The notes under the pieces: generated by a model | What the model saw: only the letters and a program-made list of their open reading frames with translations | Databases searched by the model: none | Told to the model about the DNA's origin: nothing | Part shown: one piece after another, positions 53,945 to 63,702 of the stretch | Layout: each line of letters begins with the position of its first letter | Position numbering within the stretch: position 1 is the first letter of the stretch | From: Roseicyclus marinus | Lineage (GTDB): Bacteria; Pseudomonadota; Alphaproteobacteria; Rhodobacterales; Rhodobacteraceae | DNA length: 64,000 nucleotides | Direction: 5' to 3' | Assembly: GCF_036322625.1 (NCBI RefSeq) | Contig: NZ_AP027266.1 | Coordinates: forward strand, 1,119,001 to 1,183,000 | Program-made: the position numbers and the translations under genes

Positions 53945-54874
53945 ATGGCGGATTACGACTATTCCCAAACGGATGAGGCGCACGCGCCCCATCGCGACGG
54001 GACATTTTCCGACGGCACGCCCCGCATCGGAACGCTGGTGAATTGGGCCGGGGCCTTCGTGTCGCTTGGTCTGGTCATCGGCATGGGCATCTGGGCCTAT
54101 CAGCTCACCATGCGGGATCTGTCCGGCGTGCCCGTCATCCGCGCCCTCGAAGGGCCGATGCGCGTGCCCCCCGCCGATCCCGGCGGCACGCAGGCCGAGC
54201 ATCAGGGCCTTGCCGTCAACCGCATCGCCGAAGGGGCCGAGGCCGCACCGGTCCCCGACCGCCTGATCCTTGCGCCCCCGCCGGTCGATCTCGATGTCGT
54301 GGCGCTTGCCTCCGCCTCCGCGCCCGCCATGCCCGACCAGGCCGCCAGCGCGGCAGAGGCACCCTTGCCCACGCCCGAAGCCGTCAGCGCGGGCACCCAG
54401 GCCCTGATCGAACGCCTGATGGAACAGGCCGCGCCTGTGGCCGCGCCCTCTGCCGATCCCGCGCCCGCCCCGCAGGTCATCCCGGCCTCAGTTCCCGGTC
54501 CCGCGCGCTCGCTCCGGCCCGCGACCCGGCCCGAGGCGATCCGCGCCCGTGCCACCGTCACCTCCTCCACCTCCCGCGCCGCCACCGGTGCGGTCAATGA
54601 AATCGCCCCCGCCGAGCTTTCGACCGGCACCCGGCTTGTCCAGCTCGGGGCCTTCGACAGCCCCGAGATCGCACGCAGCGAATGGGACAGGCTCGCGGCG
54701 CGCTTTCCCGATTACTTCGCAGGCCGCGCCCGCGTGATCGAGGAAGCCACCTCCGGCGGTTCCGCCTTCTTCCGGCTGCGCGCCCATGGGTTCGAGGATC
54801 TCGCCGCCTCCCGCCGCTTCTGCGCCGTCCTGATGGCCCAGAACGCGCCCTGCATTCCCGTCACGGTCCGGTAG
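53945..54874 (+). CDS. SPOR-domain inner-membrane protein
   Basis: The 309-residue protein has a short cytoplasmic N-terminus and one transmembrane helix at about 34-55 (WAGAFVSLGLVIGMGIWAYQ). A Pro/Ala-rich periplasmic linker leads to a C-terminal SPOR domain (about 232-309) with TRLVQLGAFDSPEIARSEWD and FFRLRAHGFEDLAASRRFC. SPOR domains bind denuded glycan strands at the division septum. It lies 7 bp before nagZ, another cell-wall gene. Confidence 0.88.
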   Translation: MADYDYSQTDEAHAPHRDGTFSDGTPRIGTLVNWAGAFVSLGLVIGMGIWAYQLTMRDLSGVPVIRALEGPMRVPPADPGGTQAEHQGLAVNRIAEGAEAAPVPDRLILAPPPVDLDVVALASASAPAMPDQAASAAEAPLPTPEAVSAGTQALIERLMEQAAPVAAPSADPAPAPQVIPASVPGPARSLRPATRPEAIRARATVTSSTSRAATGAVNEIAPAELSTGTRLVQLGAFDSPEIARSEWDRLAARFPDYFAGRARVIEEATSGGSAFFRLRAHGFEDLAASRRFCAVLMAQNAPCIPVTVR

Positions 54875-54881
54875 CGCGCCG

Positions 54882-55895
54882 ATGGCCGGGGTTTCCGCCA
54901 CCATCCTCGGCTGCGAAGGCCCCCGCCTTTCCCCCGACGAGGCGCGCTTTTTCTCCGAGGCGCAGCCTTGGGGCTTCATCCTGTTCGCCCGCAACATCGA
55001 GGATCCGACGCAACTTCTGGCGCTCACCTCCGATCTGCGCGCCGCCTTGGGCCGCGATGCGCCCATCCTGATCGACCAGGAAGGGGGGCGGGTCCAGCGG
55101 ATGCGCCCGCCGCATTGGCGGCAATGGCGTCCCGCGCTCGACCAGATGGCACAGGCAGGCCCCTTGCGCGCCGCCCGCGCGATGCGCCTGCGCGCCCGCC
55201 TCATCGCGCATGAATTGCGCAGCGTCGGCATCGATGTGAACTGCATGCCCTTGGCCGATGTGGCGCGCGACACGACCCATCCGATCCTGAAAAACCGCCT
55301 CTACGGAACCGAGCCTGACACCGTGATCGGCGCGGGCCGCGCGGTCGCCGAAGGGCTTTTGGCAGGCGGCGTGCTGCCGGTCCTCAAACACCTGCCCGGC
55401 TACGGTCTGGGCGAGGTTGACAGCCACCTGACCTTGCCCCGCGTCACCGCGCCCCTCGAGGAACTCCGCCGCGTCGATTTCGCGGCCTTCCGCCCGCTCT
55501 GCGACCTGCCCTTGGGCATGACCGCCCATATCGTCTACGAGGCCTTGGGCGACGAACTGCCCGCCACGCTGTCCCCCGACATGATCCGCCTGATCCGCGA
55601 GGATCTGGGCTTTCAGGGCGCGCTCATGACCGATGACCTGTCCATGGGGGCGCTGCCCGGTCCCATCGGGGAACGGGCCGCGCGCGCGCGGGCGGCAGGC
55701 TGCGACCTGATCCTGCATTGCAACGGCGAACGCCCCGAGATGGAACAGGTCGTGGCGCAATCGGGCACGCTGTCAGGCCTGCCCCTGCAACGCGCTGACG
55801 CCGCGCTGGCCCTCCGCCACGCGCCTGCGCCGCTTGACATCGAGGCCGCCGAGGCCGACCTTGCCGATCTTCTGGACGGAGAGGTCTATGGCTGA
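54882..55895 (+). CDS. nagZ: beta-N-acetylhexosaminidase NagZ
   Basis: The 337-residue glycoside hydrolase family 3 enzyme has ILIDQEGGRVQRM, KHLPGYGLGEVDSHLTLPRV with the catalytic His-Asp-type loop, and FQGALMTDDLSMGAL with the nucleophile aspartate. It removes GlcNAc from anhydro-muropeptides in cell-wall recycling. It overlaps scpA by 8 bp. Confidence 0.94.
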   Translation: MAGVSATILGCEGPRLSPDEARFFSEAQPWGFILFARNIEDPTQLLALTSDLRAALGRDAPILIDQEGGRVQRMRPPHWRQWRPALDQMAQAGPLRAARAMRLRARLIAHELRSVGIDVNCMPLADVARDTTHPILKNRLYGTEPDTVIGAGRAVAEGLLAGGVLPVLKHLPGYGLGEVDSHLTLPRVTAPLEELRRVDFAAFRPLCDLPLGMTAHIVYEALGDELPATLSPDMIRLIREDLGFQGALMTDDLSMGALPGPIGERAARARAAGCDLILHCNGERPEMEQVVAQSGTLSGLPLQRADAALALRHAPAPLDIEAAEADLADLLDGEVYG

Positions 55896-56691
55896 TCGGC
55901 CCATCGCCGCCAATGACGAAAGCCCCGAATGGGATGCCGTCGCCTCGCGCCGCGCGGCCGAGGCGCTGATCGTCGATGTCGACGGGTTCGAGGGGCCGCT
56001 CGACCTGTTGCTCACGCTCTCGCGCACCCAAAAGGTCGACCTGCGCCGCGTCTCCATCCTGCAACTGACCGAGCAATATCTCGCCTTCATCGAACAGGCG
56101 CGCGAATTGCGCATCGAACTGGCCGCCGATTACCTCGTGATGGCCGCCTGGCTCGCCTTTCTCAAATCCCGCCTCCTCCTGCCGCCCGACCCGACCGAAG
56201 AGGGACCATCGGGCGAGGAGATGGCCGCCTATCTCGCCTTCCAGCTCGAACGCCTTGCCGCCATGCGCGATTGCGCGGCCAAGCTGATGGCGCGCGACCG
56301 CCTGTTCCAGGACCGCTTTCCCCGTGGCGCCGCCGAACAGATGACGACCGCCAAGCGCATCACCTATACGGCGGGTCTTCTCGACCTGATGCAGGCCTAT
56401 GCCCGCATCCGCACCCGCGACGATTTCCGCCCCTTCGTGCTCGACCGCGACAGCGTCCTGACCATGGAAGAGGCGCTCGACCGCATGCGCGGCCTGATCG
56501 GCTACGCGGGCGACTGGACCGACCTGATGAGCTATCTTCCCGATGGCTGGCAGGCCGATCCCAAGCGCCGCCGCTCGGCCACGGCGGCCAATTTCGCCGC
56601 CGCCCTCGAACTGGCCAAGGCGGGCCGCGTGCAGATCCGCCAGACCGAAACCTTCGCCCCCATCGAACTCCGCCGCAGGGACGACAGATGA
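55888..56691 (+). CDS. scpA: segregation and condensation protein A
   Basis: The 267-residue protein has the ScpA start (VDGFEGPLDLLLTLSRTQKV), ITEQYLAF-like LQLTEQYLAFIEQA and AADYLVMAAWLAFLKSRLLL. It is the kleisin that joins SMC heads for chromosome condensation. GGAGAGG precedes the ATG at 55888, and the stop overlaps the scpB start by 4 bp. Confidence 0.94.
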   Translation: MADRPIAANDESPEWDAVASRRAAEALIVDVDGFEGPLDLLLTLSRTQKVDLRRVSILQLTEQYLAFIEQARELRIELAADYLVMAAWLAFLKSRLLLPPDPTEEGPSGEEMAAYLAFQLERLAAMRDCAAKLMARDRLFQDRFPRGAAEQMTTAKRITYTAGLLDLMQAYARIRTRDDFRPFVLDRDSVLTMEEALDRMRGLIGYAGDWTDLMSYLPDGWQADPKRRRSATAANFAAALELAKAGRVQIRQTETFAPIELRRRDDR

Positions 56692-57362
56692 GCGATGCAC
56701 CCGAGAGCCGGGGCGACAGCCTCTTTCGCGCGCCGCCCTTGGCCGAACAGGAACGCATGGTCGAGGCGATGCTGTTCGCCTCCGCCGACCCCCTGACGCT
56801 CGCCGAGATGGAGGCGCGCATGCCCCATGGCTGCGACCCGGCCGAGGCCGTGCAGCTTTTGCGCCGCCGCTACGAGGGGCGGGGCGTGCAGGTGACCCGC
56901 GTGGGCGATGCCTGGGCGATCCGCACGGCGGCCGATCTGGGCTTTCTCATGGCGCGCGAAACGGTCGAGACCCGCAAACTCAGCCGCGCCGCGATCGAGA
57001 CGCTCGCGATCATCGCCTATCACCAGCCCGTCACCCGCGCCGAGATCGAGGAGATCCGCGGCGTGACGGTCTCGCGCGGCACCGTCGACCAGCTGATCGA
57101 ACTGGAATGGGTGCGCTTCGGCCGCAGGCGCATGACCCCGGGCCGCCCCGTCACCTATGTCGTGACCCAGGCCTTCCTCGATCATTTCGGGCTCGAAAGC
57201 GCCCGCGACCTGCCGGGCCTCAAGGAATTGCGCGAGGCGGGGCTTCTCGAAAGCCGTCCCCCCGACGGCGCCGATGCCGAGGCCCCGCGCGACGATTCGA
57301 CGGGCGACATGTTCGACGACGATGCCGAGGCCCATCTGCCCGAAAACGACGACGATTACTGA
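56688..57362 (+). CDS. scpB: segregation and condensation protein B
   Basis: The 224-residue protein has tandem winged-helix domains with VEAMLFASADPLTLAEMEAR, LSRAAIETLAIIAYHQPVTR and EIRGVTVSRGTVDQLIELEW, and an acidic tail (FDDDAEAHLPENDDDY). It works with ScpA and SMC. It overlaps scpA by 4 bp. Confidence 0.94.
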   Translation: MSDAPESRGDSLFRAPPLAEQERMVEAMLFASADPLTLAEMEARMPHGCDPAEAVQLLRRRYEGRGVQVTRVGDAWAIRTAADLGFLMARETVETRKLSRAAIETLAIIAYHQPVTRAEIEEIRGVTVSRGTVDQLIELEWVRFGRRRMTPGRPVTYVVTQAFLDHFGLESARDLPGLKELREAGLLESRPPDGADAEAPRDDSTGDMFDDDAEAHLPENDDDY

Positions 57363-57461
57363 TCCCGTCCGGAATTTTGCCGCAATCGCGGTGTAATCCC
57401 GCCCGCATCCGCCGACAGGCAGCGCCCGCGACAAGACGGGCAGGGCAAAGGGGTGCAAGAC

Positions 57462-57653
57462 ATGGACCGAATGATCACGATGATCCTTCGCCGCGCGATC
57501 AACCAGATCCTCAACCGTGGCATCGACGCAGGCGTCCGCCGGATGACGCGCGACCGTCCCGATGCGACGCCCGAACAACAGGCGCAGCTGCGGCAGGGCG
57601 GCCAGCGCGCGAAACAGGCCTTCCGCCTCCTGCGCCGCTTCGGGCGGTTCTGA
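57462..57653 (+). CDS. small conserved basic protein, 63 residues
   Basis: The protein is helical and basic (MITMILRRAINQILNRGIDA, RAKQAFRLLRRFGRF), with no signal or clear membrane helix. AAAGGGG lies 8 bases before the ATG. I do not know its function. Similar short proteins follow scpB in other Rhodobacteraceae as far as I recall; this needs a search. It ends just before the glnA terminator. Confidence 0.6.
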   Translation: MDRMITMILRRAINQILNRGIDAGVRRMTRDRPDATPEQQAQLRQGGQRAKQAFRLLRRFGRF

Positions 57654-57690
57654 ACGGCCTTCTTGCCAAAATCCCGAGGCCGAAACGAAA

Positions 57691-57713
57691 AACGGGCGCC
57701 CGTGGCGCCCGTT
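57691..57713. terminator. terminator between the small ORF and glnA
   Basis: AACGGGCGCC and GGCGCCCGTT form a perfect 10-bp stem with a 3-base loop. A-runs and T-runs stand on either side, so it can serve both convergent transcripts. Confidence 0.85.
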
Positions 57714-57734
57714 TCCCGTGGTCTGTGACTGCGA

Positions 57735-59141
57735 TCAGCAGCTGTAGTACATCTTGTACTCGATCGGGTGCGGGGTGTGCTCGAAGGCATAGACCTCGTC
57801 CCACTTGAGCGCCATGTAGGCTTCGATCTGGTCCTTGGTGAACACGTCGCCCTTGATGAGGTAGTCGTGATCGGCTTCCAGGCTTTCCAGCGCCTCGCGC
57901 AAGGATGCGCAGACGGTGGGGATGCCTGCCAGCTCCTCGGGGGGCAGATCGTACAGGTCCTTGTCCGACGGGTCGCCCGGGTGGATCTTGTTCTGGATAC
58001 CGTCCAGACCCGCCATCAGCAGGGCCGCAAAGGCGAGGTAGGGGTTCGCCGACGGATCGGGGAAACGGGCCTCGACGCGCTTGGCCTTGGGGCTTTCCGT
58101 CCACGGAATACGCACGCAGCCGGACCGGTTGCGGGCCGAATAGGCGCGCAGAACGGGGGCTTCGAAGCCGGGGATCAGACGCTTGTAGCTGTTCGTCGAC
58201 GGGTTGGTGAAGGCGTTCAGCGACTTGGCATGCTTCAGGATGCCGCCGATGAAATAGAGCGCCTCGTCCGACAGGTCGGCGTATTTGTCGCCTGCGAACA
58301 GCGGCTTGCCGTCCTTCCAGATCGACATGTTCACGTGCATGCCGGTGCCGTTGTCGCCCGCCATGGGCTTGGGCATGAAGGTCACCGACTTGCCATAGGC
58401 ATGGGCGACGTTGTGGATGACGTACTTGTACTTCTGCAGCTCGTCGGCCTGCTTGGTCAGCGTGCTGAAGATCAGGCCCAGCTCGTGCTGGTTCGATGCC
58501 ACCTCGTGGTGGTGCTTGTCGACCTTCATGCCCATCCGCTTCATCGTGGACAGCATCTCGGACCGCAGGTCCTGGCCGGGGTCGATCGGGTTGACCGGGA
58601 AATAGCCGCCCTTGATGCCGGGACGGTGGCCGGTGTTGCCCATCTCGTATTCGGTGTCGGTGTTCCACGCGCCGTCGACGGCGTCGACCTCGAAGGACAC
58701 CTTGTTCATCGTCACGGCGTAGCGCACGTCGTCAAAGACGAAGAATTCGGCTTCCGGGCCGCAATAGAACGCGTCGCCGATGCCGGTGGACTTCAGATAG
58801 GCCTCGGCCAACAGCGCCGTGCCGCGCGGATCGCGGTTATAGGCTTCGCCGGTGTCGGGCTCGACCACGTTGCAATGCACGCAGATGGTCTTTTCGGCGT
58901 AGAACGGATCGACATAGGCGCTCGACGTGTCGAGCATCAGCTTCATGTCGGAGGCTTCGATGCCCTTCCAGCCTGCGATCGACGAGCCGTCGAACATGAA
59001 GCCTTCGTCGATGAAATCCTCGTCGACCAGATCGGCGACGACCGTCACGTGCTGCAGCTTGCCGCGCGGATCGGTGAAGCGGATATCGACGTATTCCGCC
59101 CCTTCGTCCTTCATGAGTTTCAGGAATGCTTCTTTGCTCAT
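57735..59141 (-). CDS. glnA: glutamine synthetase type I
   Basis: The 468-residue enzyme has the beta-Grasp start (EYVDIRFTDPRGKLQHVTVV), FMFDGSSIAGW, catalytic NRSGCVRIPW and the adenylylation site Y397 in DLYDLPPEEL. It makes glutamine from glutamate, ammonia and ATP. It is downstream of glnB, with which it forms the standard alphaproteobacterial glnBA operon. Control is expected through PII and adenylylation. Confidence 0.97.
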   Translation of the reverse strand: MSKEAFLKLMKDEGAEYVDIRFTDPRGKLQHVTVVADLVDEDFIDEGFMFDGSSIAGWKGIEASDMKLMLDTSSAYVDPFYAEKTICVHCNVVEPDTGEAYNRDPRGTALLAEAYLKSTGIGDAFYCGPEAEFFVFDDVRYAVTMNKVSFEVDAVDGAWNTDTEYEMGNTGHRPGIKGGYFPVNPIDPGQDLRSEMLSTMKRMGMKVDKHHHEVASNQHELGLIFSTLTKQADELQKYKYVIHNVAHAYGKSVTFMPKPMAGDNGTGMHVNMSIWKDGKPLFAGDKYADLSDEALYFIGGILKHAKSLNAFTNPSTNSYKRLIPGFEAPVLRAYSARNRSGCVRIPWTESPKAKRVEARFPDPSANPYLAFAALLMAGLDGIQNKIHPGDPSDKDLYDLPPEELAGIPTVCASLREALESLEADHDYLIKGDVFTKDQIEAYMALKWDEVYAFEHTPHPIEYKMYYSC

Positions 59142-59221
59142 CGTGACCTTCCCTTGACGTAGTGGTCTGTGTCTGGCCCGTGCGGAATGGCGCGGACCTG
59201 TTTCTCTGGGTCAGCGCGCGC

Positions 59222-59608
<387 letters not shown>

Positions 59609-59704
59609 TCACGGGGGGGCGTCCATGCGCTAGCGTTCCGGGATCGGGATGGAGCAGCGGGATTCCACCTGCGCAGCAAAAATATTGGGCATGACGCATA
59701 AGAA

Positions 59705-61291
59705 ATGAGCAGTTTGAAAACCACCCCTCCCGACCTGCTTCTGACCGCCGCCCAGATGCGCGCGGCCGAACAGGCGGTGATCGCCAGCGGTCGCGCGACC
59801 GGGCGCGCGCTGATGGAAACCGCCGGTCGCCGGGTGGTCGAAACGCTTCTTGCGCACTGGCCCGATCTTGCCCGGGCGCCCAACCGCGCCATCGTGCTCT
59901 GCGGTCCGGGCAACAATGGCGGCGACGGTTTCGTCATCGCTCGCCTGCTCGCCCGCTGGCATTGGGATGTGGAGCTGTTTTTCCTCGGCGATCCGGCCCG
60001 CCTGCCGCCCGATGCCGCTGCCAACCACGCGCTCTGGTCCGATCTCGGCGCGGTCAAACCCCTGCCGATGACCGCGCCACCCGATCTGCGCGGCGGCACG
60101 GGCGTGATCATCGACGCGCTTTTCGGCACGGGTCTCACACGCGGTCTCGGCCCGGACCTGGCACAAGACGTGCTGGCCCCCCTCGATCAGGCCGATTTCG
60201 CCCATTGGCGCCGGGTCGCGGTCGATATCCCCTCGGGGCTTTGTGCTGATTCCGGCCGGGTGCTGGCCGCCGCCGATGGCAGCGCCACCGCCTTTCGCGC
60301 CGATCTGACCGTGACCTTCCACGCCGCCAAGCGCGGGCATGTGCTGGGCGCGGGCCCCGATCTGTGCGGCGCGCTCGCCGTGGCCGACATCGGCCTCGGG
60401 GCAGGGGCAGGGGCCTCCGACACGCCCGATCCCCTCCGCCTCGTCGGCCCGCCCGCACCCGGCGCGATCCTCAAGCCGCCGGGGCACAAATACGATCACG
60501 GCCATGCGCTGGTGTTTTCAGGCGGGCAGGGGCAGAGCGGGGCCGCACGACTGGCCGCGCGCGCAGCACTTCGGATCGGGGCAGGGCTCGTGACCCTCGC
60601 CGCCCCGCCCGAGGCCATGGCCGAATGCGCGGCCCAGCTCACCGCGATCATGCTGCGCGACATCCCCGACGCGGCCGCCTGTGCCGAATTGCTGGCGGAC
60701 AGACGCCTGAACGCGCTCTGCCTCGGGCCGGGGCTCGGCCTCGACCGGGCCCGCGCCCTCGTGCCGGTGGCCCTTGCCGCACCCCGCGCCCTCGTGCTCG
60801 ATGCCGATGCGCTGACAGCCTTTGCCGATGATCCCCCGGCGCTTTTCGCCCGCCTGCATCCGGGCGTGATCCTGACGCCCCATGATGGCGAATTCGCGCG
60901 GCTCTTTCCCGATCTGGCGGCGCACCTCGCCGATAGGCCCACCCATGGCCCCGCCTTTGGCCGGGTCGAGGCCGCGCTTGCCGCCGCCGCGCGGGCGGGC
61001 TGCACCCTGCTTCTCAAGGGGCGCGATACGATCATCGCCGATCACACGGGCCGCTGCGCCGTCCATGCCGCCACCGGGGACCGCGCCGCGCCCTGGCTTG
61101 CGACGGCGGGGGCGGGCGATGTGCTGGCCGGCTTCATCACCGGGCTTCTGGCGCGCGGGCTCGACCCGTTTCAGGCCGCCGCCGCCGCCGCATGGCTCCA
61201 CGTGGAAACCGCGCGCCACTTCGGCCCCGGCCTCATCGCCGAGGATTTGCCCGAAACCCTGCCCGCGATCCTGCGCAAGCTTGTCGAATAA
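59705..61291 (+). CDS. nnr: bifunctional NAD(P)H-hydrate epimerase/dehydratase
   Basis: The 528-residue protein has an N-terminal YjeF_N epimerase domain (about 12-215) with LCGPGNNGGDGFVIARLL. A C-terminal carbohydrate-kinase-like dehydratase domain (about 240-525) has LCLGPGLGLDRARALV, VILTPHDGEFARLFPD and ATAGAGDVLAGFITGLLA. It repairs damaged NADH and NADPH hydrates. It diverges from glnB. Confidence 0.93.
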   Translation: MSSLKTTPPDLLLTAAQMRAAEQAVIASGRATGRALMETAGRRVVETLLAHWPDLARAPNRAIVLCGPGNNGGDGFVIARLLARWHWDVELFFLGDPARLPPDAAANHALWSDLGAVKPLPMTAPPDLRGGTGVIIDALFGTGLTRGLGPDLAQDVLAPLDQADFAHWRRVAVDIPSGLCADSGRVLAAADGSATAFRADLTVTFHAAKRGHVLGAGPDLCGALAVADIGLGAGAGASDTPDPLRLVGPPAPGAILKPPGHKYDHGHALVFSGGQGQSGAARLAARAALRIGAGLVTLAAPPEAMAECAAQLTAIMLRDIPDAAACAELLADRRLNALCLGPGLGLDRARALVPVALAAPRALVLDADALTAFADDPPALFARLHPGVILTPHDGEFARLFPDLAAHLADRPTHGPAFGRVEAALAAAARAGCTLLLKGRDTIIADHTGRCAVHAATGDRAAPWLATAGAGDVLAGFITGLLARGLDPFQAAAAAAWLHVETARHFGPGLIAEDLPETLPAILRKLVE

Positions 61292-61299
61292 AGCCGCCC

Positions 61300-61791
61300 T
61301 CAGGCGGGAATGGTCAGCGCATCCGCCGATGCCAGCTCCAGCCCATCGGCATAGAACACTTCCGGCCTGCCGAACCGCAGGGCAAAGCCCGTGACATCCT
61401 CGTCCAGCACCGACAGGCGGATGAACTCGCCATCGACCAATTGCCCTGCCGGGATGCAGACCTGCGCCTGGCCATAGAGCGCATTGGCCCGCCAATCGCG
61501 GATCACCAGCCGCTGCGCCGCAGGCAGCCAAAGATCGCGCTCGGGCCGTCCGCCCAGGGCGTTCTTGGCGATCTGCACGATGGCCGTGCCCGCAGCCAGC
61601 GTCACGCGATCCAGCGCCTCCAGCGCGCGCGCGCCGTGACGCGTCACCACCCTGTCGCCGGGATAGAGATGCTCGACCGGCAGCGCACCGTCGAGGGTCA
61701 GCACAGGCGTTCCGGGCGCGATCGCCATGGGCGCACCTGCACCCACGCCATCCGCCCGCAGCCCCGCTGCGAGAGAGATTATGTCTGTCAT
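61300..61791 (-). CDS. Hint (hedgehog/intein)-domain protein
   Basis: The 163-residue protein has the Hint start IAPGTPVLTLDGALPVEHLY, then PGDRVVTRHGARALEALDRV and WLPAAQRLVIRDWRANALYG. The splicing cysteine is replaced by threonine in GTPVLT, and this is common in the Rhodobacteraceae Hint_2 family, which is often attached to secreted RTX proteins. Here the domain stands alone. Its function is unknown. Confidence 0.8.
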   Translation of the reverse strand: MTDIISLAAGLRADGVGAGAPMAIAPGTPVLTLDGALPVEHLYPGDRVVTRHGARALEALDRVTLAAGTAIVQIAKNALGGRPERDLWLPAAQRLVIRDWRANALYGQAQVCIPAGQLVDGEFIRLSVLDEDVTGFALRFGRPEVFYADGLELASADALTIPA

Positions 61792-62027
61792 GTCGAAACC
61801 TGCTCGGTCACGGACGCTTTTCGCGCCCTTTGTTATGGGAAAAAGGTAACCCGGACCTTTCCATGCGCACAACGAAAATCAGGCCCTGGCCGCATCACCG
61901 CCCGAACTGTTGCCCGAATACCTATGGCCCCGTGCCGGACCGGTGCCTGTCGGGCCGCGATGACCCGCCCTGCGGGCGATTTTCACCCTCGCGCCGCTCT
62001 GCCGCCTCTGCTAGATCGCTCCCCGTT

Positions 62028-62112
62028 GCGGGTGTGGCGGAACTGGTAGACGCACCAGATTTAGGTTCTGGCGCCGCAAGGCGTGGGGGTTCGAGTCCCT
62101 TCACCCGCACCA
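62028..62112 (+). tRNA. tRNA-Leu (anticodon UAG)
   Basis: The acceptor arms GCGGGTG and CACCCGC pair fully, and the anticodon stem CCAGA/TCTGG encloses TTTAGGT with anticodon TAG. The long variable arm typical of tRNA-Leu follows, then a T-loop with GTTCGAGTC. The CCA end is encoded, for a total of 85 nt. Confidence 0.97.
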
Positions 62113-62142
62113 TGCCCCCGATCCTCCGGGGCAGGGCGCGCC

Positions 62143-62493
62143 CTAGTCGCGCCGCAGCCGCCGGTTCACGACGCTGAAATCGCACACATCCGTCGCGCGC
62201 GACTGCAGCAGCATCTCCACGCGCTCGATATCGCCCTGGATCAGCACCTGCGTCAGGAACAGCCGGTAACGGTCCATCGCATCCTCCGCCGCTTGCCCCG
62301 CCGCGACGGTCTGCGCATGCGCGGTCTCCAGCTCGGAGATCAGCGCCGCTGCACAGGCCGCTTCCTCGTGGCGGCAGCCCGCCAGCACAAGCGCGCAAGC
62401 CAACAAGGCCGTGCCAGGCCCAAGGTTCAAAAATCGTTTTGTCAAATGTCGAAATATCGTTTGAGTAAGAAAGGCCCGCCGCGATCCGTCCAT
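62143..62493 (-). CDS. small putative lipoprotein
   Basis: The 116-residue frame carries a hydrophobic segment and lipobox (LLACALVLAGC), then a mainly helical domain (LISELETAHAQTVAAGQAAE, FLTQVLIQGDIERVEMLLQS). The acylated cysteine would be about residue 40. The start is unsure: ATG at 62493 gives a long N-region, and an internal TTG may be used instead. The upstream 60 bp is unusually AT-rich. No family recognised. Confidence 0.5.
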   Translation of the reverse strand: MDGSRRAFLTQTIFRHLTKRFLNLGPGTALLACALVLAGCRHEEAACAAALISELETAHAQTVAAGQAAEDAMDRYRLFLTQVLIQGDIERVEMLLQSRATDVCDFSVVNRRLRRD

Positions 62494-62736
62494 GGCTTGC
62501 GCCGGCCAGCACAGCGGCGGGCCGCATCGCCCATGCCACCCCCCGCGCCGTTGCTCAAGACCTGTTGCGCCGCGAAACCCGCATTCTGCCTGCCATCTGC
62601 GGCTGTCTTGCCGCATCACCGCGGCACAGGCCGGATTTTCCCGTTGAACTCGGCCATGCCCCGTCCGATCAAGGGGCCAAACCGGCATGCGGGGTCACAA
62701 GCCCCGCACCCACCCATTCCTTTCACGGAGCTTGCG

Positions 62737-63624
62737 ATGACGATAACCCTTCTGGACGGCGGCATAGGACAGGAAATGGTGGCCCGCGCGGGCGACAAGC
62801 CCACGCCGCTCTGGTCCACCCGCGCCATGATGGATCACCCCGGCCTCCTGCAGGGGGTCCATGCCGATTACTTCGCCGCCGGGGCCGATATCGCGACCAC
62901 CAACAGCTATGCGATCCACCGCGACAGGCTTGCGCCCGACGGGCTCGAACATCTCTTCGCCCCCCTCCACGCCGCAGCCCTGGCCGAGGCGCAGGCCGCC
63001 CGCGCCGCCCATGGCAGGGGCCGGATCGCAGGCTCCATCGGTCCCCTTGGCGCCACCTACCGCCCCGACATGCACCCCGATCTCGCGACCTCCGTGCCGC
63101 TCTATGCCGAAATGGTGGGGATCTTGTCGGACGGGGTGGACCTGATCCTCTTTGAAAGCGTGGCCTCGCTTCTGCATGCCGATGCGGCCCTCACCGCGGC
63201 AGAGGGGCAGGGCAGGCCGGTCTGGCTGTCCGTGACGCTCGATGACGAGGACGGCACGAAACTCCGCTCGGGCGAGGATGTCGCGGGCCTTTTGCCGCTG
63301 CTGTCGGGGCGCGCCTCGGCGGTGCTGGCCAATTGCTCCGCCCCCGAGGCGATGCCCGCAGCCCTCGCCATCTTTGCCCGCGGCGACTTGCCCTTCGGGG
63401 CCTATGCCAATGGCTTCACCCAGATCACCAAGGCGTTTCTCGCCTCCCGCCCCACCTCCGACACCCTGACCGCGCGGCGCGACATGGGCCCGGCCGCCTA
63501 TGCCGATCACGCGATGCGCTGGATCGACCAGGGCGCCACGATCATCGGCGGCTGCTGCGAAACCGGCCCCGCCCATATCGCCGAAATCGACGCCCGCCTG
63601 CGCGCGGCGGGCCTGCGCGCCTGA
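62737..63624 (+). CDS. homocysteine S-methyltransferase family protein
   Basis: The 295-residue barrel enzyme has the zinc cysteines in LANCSAPEAM and IIGGCCETGPAHIAEI and starts MTITLLDGGIGQEMVARAGD. It would move a methyl group to homocysteine, for example from S-methylmethionine or a betaine. GGAG precedes the ATG at 62737. It may have its own promoter in the 243-bp gap after the divergent lipoprotein gene. Confidence 0.9.
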   Translation: MTITLLDGGIGQEMVARAGDKPTPLWSTRAMMDHPGLLQGVHADYFAAGADIATTNSYAIHRDRLAPDGLEHLFAPLHAAALAEAQAARAAHGRGRIAGSIGPLGATYRPDMHPDLATSVPLYAEMVGILSDGVDLILFESVASLLHADAALTAAEGQGRPVWLSVTLDDEDGTKLRSGEDVAGLLPLLSGRASAVLANCSAPEAMPAALAIFARGDLPFGAYANGFTQITKAFLASRPTSDTLTARRDMGPAAYADHAMRWIDQGATIIGGCCETGPAHIAEIDARLRAAGLRA

Positions 63625-63646
63625 CCCAAACCCGGTCCCGAACGCG

Positions 63647-63673
63647 AAAGGGCGGCCCGACAGGCCGCCCTTT
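63647..63673. terminator. terminator after the homocysteine methyltransferase gene
   Basis: AAAGGGCGGCC and GGCCGCCCTTT form an 11-bp perfect stem with a 5-base loop, followed by CTTCTT. The A/T ends allow it to serve the convergent RTX gene as well. Confidence 0.88.
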
Positions 63674-63702
63674 CTTCTTGTCATGACCGCGTCGGACAAG
63701 CG

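Noticed and set aside
61300-61791. Active intein
   Set aside because: The Hint protein stands alone with no flanking host protein halves, and lacks the splicing cysteine or serine at the expected position.
62028-62112. tRNA-Leu as an attachment site for a genomic island
   Set aside because: No integrase, no repeated tRNA 3' end and no change in gene character is seen in the flanks.
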